From Nitrospirota bacterium (lineage in GTDB: Bacteria > Nitrospirota > Nitrospiria > Nitrospirales > Nitrospiraceae): a stretch of 64,000 bases of DNA. Location: contig JAUXQT010000005.1 in assembly GCA_030682135.1 (NCBI GenBank), forward strand, positions 1-64,000, read 5' to 3'. The notes beneath the pieces were generated by a model, which was given only the letters and a program-made list of their open reading frames with translations, did no database searches and was not told where the DNA came from. Below are positions 60,353-64,000 of the stretch, piece after piece. Made by a program: the position numbers and the translations under genes. The first letter of the stretch is position 1, and every line of letters begins with the position of its first letter.

Positions 60353-61870
60353 TCACGCGCACGCGCATTTGTCCGTCGTATGAATCACCACCCCGTTCCG
60401 CCCGCAGCCCTTGGCTTCGTAGAGTGCGGCATCGGCTGCGGCCATCCATTCGGGCACCGTACCGATTGTTGTGTCCGGGATCTGTGCTATACCCACGCTG
60501 ACCGTGATCTTCACCGACTCACCGTCCACGCCGAATACATGATGTTCGATCTGATCCCGCAGCCGTTCTGCGAGCACAGAGGCGCGGGTAAGATCGGTAT
60601 GGGGCAGCACAATCCCGAACTCTTCGCCTCCGTACCGGCCCACCGAATCCGTATCCCGCACGGCCTCCTGCATGACCGTCGCAATCTCCGTCAAGACCCG
60701 ATCGCCCCCCACATGCCCGAACAGATCGTTCACCTGCTTGAAGTGATCCACGTCGACTAAGATCAGACAGGCGGATGCACGGTAACGCATGCCGGCTTTG
60801 AGTTCTCGCGAGAGGACTGCTTCGAGTGCCCGCCGGTTCAGGAGTCCGGTTAAACCATCGCGCGAGGCCAATTCCTGCATCTGCTGATGGATGGCGGCAT
60901 TGTGAAGCGCCAACGCCAGCGACGTGCCGACCATGGACAACAATTGGAGTTCGGATTCCGAGAATGCGCCCTGCTGCCGCTCGACATACAAGAGCCCCTG
61001 GCTGTTCGGCGAGAAGGTCAGCGGGATAGTCATCTGTGCAGGCCGTTCGGTTTCCGATAAACCGCTCGACCACCGACGCACCTGTGCCTGAGCCTGAGAA
61101 ACCGGTGCGGCCTGCGCATTGAACCGGCTGAGGAGATGCGCGCGCACTCGTTGCTCTTGAGCTTCGTAAACCGCCGTTCGAGACCATGTCCAGACACGAT
61201 GGGGATCGGGCCGTCCGAGTCCGATGACATCCACCGGGACGAGCCCGGCAAGGCCGTTGAACAGGGACCGTGCAATGGACTCGCTATTCAAGGGGCCAGC
61301 CAACGCTTGTGTCAGATGATTGAGCAGCGACAGCTTGCTATTCCATTGCCGAAGGACATCCCGCTCACCCGCCAAGGAGGCATTCACTTGTGCGAGCTGT
61401 CCGGAGAGATCGCGCACGGATTGAAACGCCTGCCGATTGATGAGCCCCTTCTGCAGGGAGTCCAGCACTCGTGTTGTCGGTGCGGGAACGGTCAGATAGT
61501 CGAACGCGCCGTCCCGCAGGCATCGCGCCACCTGTTCGGCGCCGAGGTCCGGACCCATCAAGATCACACAGGCGTCGCTTTGCACAGCGGCCAATCGGTT
61601 CAACAGCGCAAAGGCCGGCTCAGGCGCAGCGGTCACTTCGCAGAAAATCGCATCGGGCGATGTGGATTCGATTGCAGCGAGAAGCGCCGCCGGTCCGGTG
61701 AACCGGCAGACACGATTCCCCGATGCTTCAAGACCTGTCCAGACTGCTTTGCGCTGAAAGGCGGCATGGCCCGCAACGAACAGACAGGGTCGTCGATCCT
61801 CTTCCTTGAGGGGCGTGATGGCGCGGCCAGGAATGAGATCGGCGTGGTCGGGACTTGCCTGCCTGCTCAT
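60353..61870 (-). CDS. Diguanylate cyclase with degenerate receiver and GAF
   Basis: The 505-residue protein has an N-terminal receiver-like domain (about 28-140), a GAF-like domain (about 175-325) and a C-terminal GGDEF domain with the active motif GGEEF at 414-418. The inhibitory RxxD site lies at 405-408. The receiver lacks the phosphoacceptor Asp (FCEVTAA) and the Lys (VPAP), so it is a pseudo-receiver. The enzyme should make c-di-GMP with product inhibition. The ATG overlaps the upstream small gene by 4 nt and has AAGGAG upstream. It belongs to the fliD-fliS operon. Confidence 0.88.
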   Translation of the reverse strand: MSRQASPDHADLIPGRAITPLKEEDRRPCLFVAGHAAFQRKAVWTGLEASGNRVCRFTGPAALLAAIESTSPDAIFCEVTAAPEPAFALLNRLAAVQSDACVILMGPDLGAEQVARCLRDGAFDYLTVPAPTTRVLDSLQKGLINRQAFQSVRDLSGQLAQVNASLAGERDVLRQWNSKLSLLNHLTQALAGPLNSESIARSLFNGLAGLVPVDVIGLGRPDPHRVWTWSRTAVYEAQEQRVRAHLLSRFNAQAAPVSQAQAQVRRWSSGLSETERPAQMTIPLTFSPNSQGLLYVERQQGAFSESELQLLSMVGTSLALALHNAAIHQQMQELASRDGLTGLLNRRALEAVLSRELKAGMRYRASACLILVDVDHFKQVNDLFGHVGGDRVLTEIATVMQEAVRDTDSVGRYGGEEFGIVLPHTDLTRASVLAERLRDQIEHHVFGVDGESVKITVSVGIAQIPDTTIGTVPEWMAAADAALYEAKGCGRNGVVIHTTDKCACA

Positions 61871-62082
61871 ATCGGACGCTCCTTGTCCTGTTGATGAAAT
61901 CCTCCCGATGGCTGATCCGCTCGGGATGGCTCGTTCTGCGCTCTCGCTTCCGGCGAAATCGACACCCGATCCTCTGCCTCCACAACATCCTTGTCTTCGT
62001 AAGACGGCTGGCTCGTCGGTACCTGCAAAATCCGCTGATAGGTGCGAACCAGGTTATGGATCTGGCTGAATTCGATGCCCAT
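61867..62082 (-). CDS. Small flagellar-locus protein with DRVSISPEAR motif
   Basis: The 71-residue protein begins with a helical region (FSQIHNLVRTYQRILQ) and has EDRVSISPEARAQ near the middle, a motif seen in FlgM-like and other flagellar small proteins. It lacks the C-terminal sigma-28-binding half of FlgM, so that assignment is not made. GGAAG stands 4 nt before the ATG. It is translationally coupled to the GGDEF gene. The role is unknown. Confidence 0.6.
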   Translation of the reverse strand: MGIEFSQIHNLVRTYQRILQVPTSQPSYEDKDVVEAEDRVSISPEARAQNEPSRADQPSGGFHQQDKERPI

Positions 62083-62215
62083 GGTTCTTCCTACGTCGTT
62101 CGTGACAGCTGCGCGAGAGAAGGGCAGAAGACTGAAGGCTGAAGTGTTCCGAGATTCGATCCCAAACCTTCAGCCTTCGGACTTCAGCCATCCAACCGCC
62201 TCGACCTGCGCTCAC
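62083..62215. repeat. CTGAAGGCTGAAG inverted repeat
   Basis: GAAGGCTGAAG (62134-62144) pairs with CTTCAGCCTTC (62168-62178) across 23 nt. It belongs to the same unit family as the repeat at 22026-22128 and lies between the FliT-like gene and the small gene. Confidence 0.7.
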
Positions 62216-62602
62216 TCAACCTCGCGCGCTGAGAAACTCCGCGGAGTCCGGCATCGCGGACGCAGCGTACCCGTTCACGGCTCGCCCGCCAGTGCTCATA
62301 TGGGCCAAGGTATCTTGTGTTTGACCCATCCACTGCTGAATCTGCTCGCGATTCTGCTCGGCACGAACCAAGGCCTGCCGCATGGCATCGGCAAGGCTCT
62401 CCCACGCCTGATCTTCGCCCGGCAACATGGGCCGCCCTGCGAGCTGAGCGGAGACCTGGGCCAATCGAATCAGCGCCTGATCGATCGCCTGTACCGATGC
62501 GTCCAAACCGTCCAGGTCTTGGCTGGCTATCGAAGCCTGGCTCTGTTCCAACTGCGCCATAAACGCGCGATATTGTGCTTCGAGACTCTGCAACGAGATC
62601 AT
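62216..62602 (-). CDS. FliT-like flagellar chaperone candidate
   Basis: The 128-residue helical protein (SLEAQYRAFMAQLEQSQAS, then coiled segments QALIRLAQVSAQLAG) directly follows fliS by 18 nt. Position and size fit FliT or another flagellar export chaperone, as in the fliD-fliS-fliT order. Sequence similarity to FliT is not decisive. AGGTAGACG precedes the ATG. Confidence 0.55.
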   Translation of the reverse strand: MISLQSLEAQYRAFMAQLEQSQASIASQDLDGLDASVQAIDQALIRLAQVSAQLAGRPMLPGEDQAWESLADAMRQALVRAEQNREQIQQWMGQTQDTLAHMSTGGRAVNGYAASAMPDSAEFLSARG

Positions 62603-62620
62603 CGTCTACCTCTTAAGATT

Positions 62621-63112
62621 TCAGGCCTTCAGGGCAAGGCGAGGAGCTGTGTCTGGCTGTGCATAGGCCGAAAGACCCGCCGGCATCGCGGGAGGAGGCG
62701 CTGCACCGGTCCCCGCATCGATGATCGTCTTCACTTGATGGGCGACCTGTCTCCAGGAGCTGTTGAGATCGGTCAACAGGGTGCGGACCCGTTCCAGCGG
62801 TTGCGCCTGTTTCGCCAGATGCCCCTTGACCAGCTCCTCGTGCATATGGAGATAGAGCCGGTCCAGGTTCCGCGCAATCTCGCCCCCCTCTTCGAGATTG
62901 AGCGACTTGCGCAGCTCGCCGATGATGGCCAAGGCTCGATAGAGGGCAATACCGGAGGCCAGGGTATTCTGCTTCTCGATCTCCTGTATGGCCTGCCCGA
63001 TCCGATAAATCGCGCCCTCATACAGCAGCACGATGATCTGGGCCGGATCGGACTGGGTCACATTGCCGGCCATGTACATCGCGATGGCATTGGGATTGTT
63101 CGATACACTCAC
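62621..63112 (-). CDS. fliS: FliS flagellin chaperone
   Basis: The 163-residue protein has FliS hallmarks: IAMYMAGNVTQSDPAQIIVLLYEGA, RALAIIGELRKSLNLEEGGEIA and LYLHMHEELVKGH. It binds flagellin and prevents early polymerisation. The GTG start (63112) has GGAGG at 6-nt spacing. The C-terminal 30 residues form an Ala/Pro-rich tail longer than usual. It lies 34 nt after fliD. Confidence 0.93.
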   Translation of the reverse strand: MSVSNNPNAIAMYMAGNVTQSDPAQIIVLLYEGAIYRIGQAIQEIEKQNTLASGIALYRALAIIGELRKSLNLEEGGEIARNLDRLYLHMHEELVKGHLAKQAQPLERVRTLLTDLNSSWRQVAHQVKTIIDAGTGAAPPPAMPAGLSAYAQPDTAPRLALKA

Positions 63113-63146
63113 AAGTATCCTCCATCAAAATGTCGAACGGTTCTCA

Positions 63147-64000
63147 TCACCCCCCGATTTTTGGCAGCTTATCGAGTTGGGTCGTCAAATAATTACTGGT
63201 CGCTTTAAATTTGCTGAGCAGCGACTCCAATCGAACCAGTTGGTCGCGGAATCGCTCCCCCTCTTGATCGACACGGGCATTAAATTTTTCGATGTCCTTC
63301 TTGAGCCGGTCTACGGTGCCTTGCAGCCCCTTCGACTTCGACGTCAGGATGCCGACGGTCGGATCGGTGTAGGAGGCCAGAGACGACACGAGCTGGTCTC
63401 CGACGCCCCGCGTGACGTCAATGGTACCGAAGAGACCGGTCGCCGTGCTTTCCGTGCTGATCGACAGACCGTCTTCCCCGAATCCCGAGTTACTTTTCAG
63501 CACATTTCCACGGCCTTTTGCCGAATGGTCGTTAATCGTGCCCGCAATATCGGCCCCCTGTGCCGTCCGCCCGACCGAGCCGATGCCTGTTTGGGTCACG
63601 CCTGCCTGGTCGGAGACGACCGTAAATCGGACGTCTGCTCCATAATCTTTCGACGTGATTTTAAGCCGTCCTCCGTCGTTGGACGCCGACAGGCCGGCGC
63701 GATTCGTCGCAAATGCGCTGTTCAACGTGCTCACGATATCGTTGATTCTCTGGCCTGCGGTCAGCGAGACGGTGAAGGATGTCGTCGTTGGAGTCGCAAC
63801 GCTATAGTCGCCGCTGTAGCTGAAACTCAAGGCTTCGGCGCTCGTCAATCCAGTCGATGACAAATCCTGAAACGTCACATCCGAGGAGCCCCCAAGAATG
63901 GCTTTCTGTGGCGCCGTGGTAATGTTCAGGCCATAACGTCCTGCTGACGTCGTGGCACTCAGGCCGACGAAGGTCACGGCGCTATTACTGGGGGTGCCAA
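63147..64000 (-). CDS. fliD: FliD flagellar cap protein, C-terminal part (cut by window end)
   Basis: The reading frame runs off the right edge, so only the C-terminal 283 or so residues are seen. The visible part contains the FliD middle region and the conserved C-terminal coiled-coil, QGTVDRLKKDIEKFNARVDQ, RLESLLSKFKATSNYLTTQL. The ATG at 63977 is internal, not the true start. FliD caps the filament and the following fliS gene supports the call. Confidence 0.9.
   Translation of the reverse strand, partial: GTPSNSAVTFVGLSATTSAGRYGLNITTAPQKAILGGSSDVTFQDLSSTGLTSAEALSFSYSGDYSVATPTTTSFTVSLTAGQRINDIVSTLNSAFATNRAGLSASNDGGRLKITSKDYGADVRFTVVSDQAGVTQTGIGSVGRTAQGADIAGTINDHSAKGRGNVLKSNSGFGEDGLSISTESTATGLFGTIDVTRGVGDQLVSSLASYTDPTVGILTSKSKGLQGTVDRLKKDIEKFNARVDQEGERFRDQLVRLESLLSKFKATSNYLTTQLDKLPKIGG

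Noticed and set aside
61867-62082. FlgM anti-sigma factor
   Set aside because: Only the short SISPEAR-like motif is present. The C-terminal sigma-28-binding helices are absent.

Overview
The window looks like chromosome from a motile Gram-negative bacterium of the Nitrospirota, most likely a Nitrospira-type nitrite oxidiser. The grounds are family-level recall of this chemotaxis/motility layout, moderately high GC, and several families of short intergenic repeats (units such as CTTCAGCCTTCAGCC, GTTTCACG, GTGATCAGTGATGGG and TGGTTTGTTTGGTCTG). No rRNA, tRNA or housekeeping gene is present, so the genus is an inference. No CRISPR array, rRNA, tRNA or intact insertion sequence was seen.

Left part (1-24 kb, mostly + strand). 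A repeat-rich edge and a 28-residue membrane microprotein precede a single-domain response regulator. Next come a Tat-exported subtilisin-like protease with a secreted companion, then a compact surface-protein locus: TpsA-type filamentous haemagglutinin, its TpsB transporter, an exported TPR-CHAT (caspase-like) protein and a DUF928 protein. A small membrane protein and a ribbon-helix-helix protein follow. A four-gene sensory operon (receiver-PAS protein, ABC-type binding protein, membrane histidine kinase, sigma-54-type regulator) and a pentapeptide-repeat protein complete this part.

Right part (24-64 kb, almost all - strand). This is a very large chemotaxis and flagellar island. From right to left it holds fliD (cut by the window end), fliS, a FliT-like gene, a small flagellar-type gene and a GGDEF protein, then a PilZ protein facing a FlhG/MinD-like ATPase. 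A second-set operon follows: HTH gene, cheR, cheY, cheZ, cheA, cheV, cheB, a c-type-haem chemoreceptor and cheW. Then come motA and motB. The next operon is STAS, a short chemoreceptor, cheY and cheA. After it is a cheW operon with a globin-fused chemoreceptor, a large hybrid-input histidine kinase and a receiver-linked anti-sigma-type kinase. A DUF420-like membrane protein, a Cys-rich protein and two toxin-antitoxin modules lead to cheR-cheD-cheB. That operon runs into a doubled partner-switching module: STAS, receiver-PP2C, STAS, receiver-PP2C, Hpt and receiver-HATPase.

Five sites matching a flagellar sigma-28 promoter (TCAA/TAAA, 15-16 nt, ACCGATAR) lie upstream of five of the minus-strand operons, so the island probably forms one FliA regulon. 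The most unusual gene encodes a Vitreoscilla-type haemoglobin joined in frame to a soluble chemoreceptor. A perfect internal ribosome-binding site sits at the join, so two receptor forms may be made. With the c-haem receptor this suggests O2/NO/redox taxis. Both CheA proteins carry tandem motifs resembling the c-di-GMP-binding MshEN domain, next to PilZ and GGDEF genes, which suggests cross-talk between chemotaxis and c-di-GMP.
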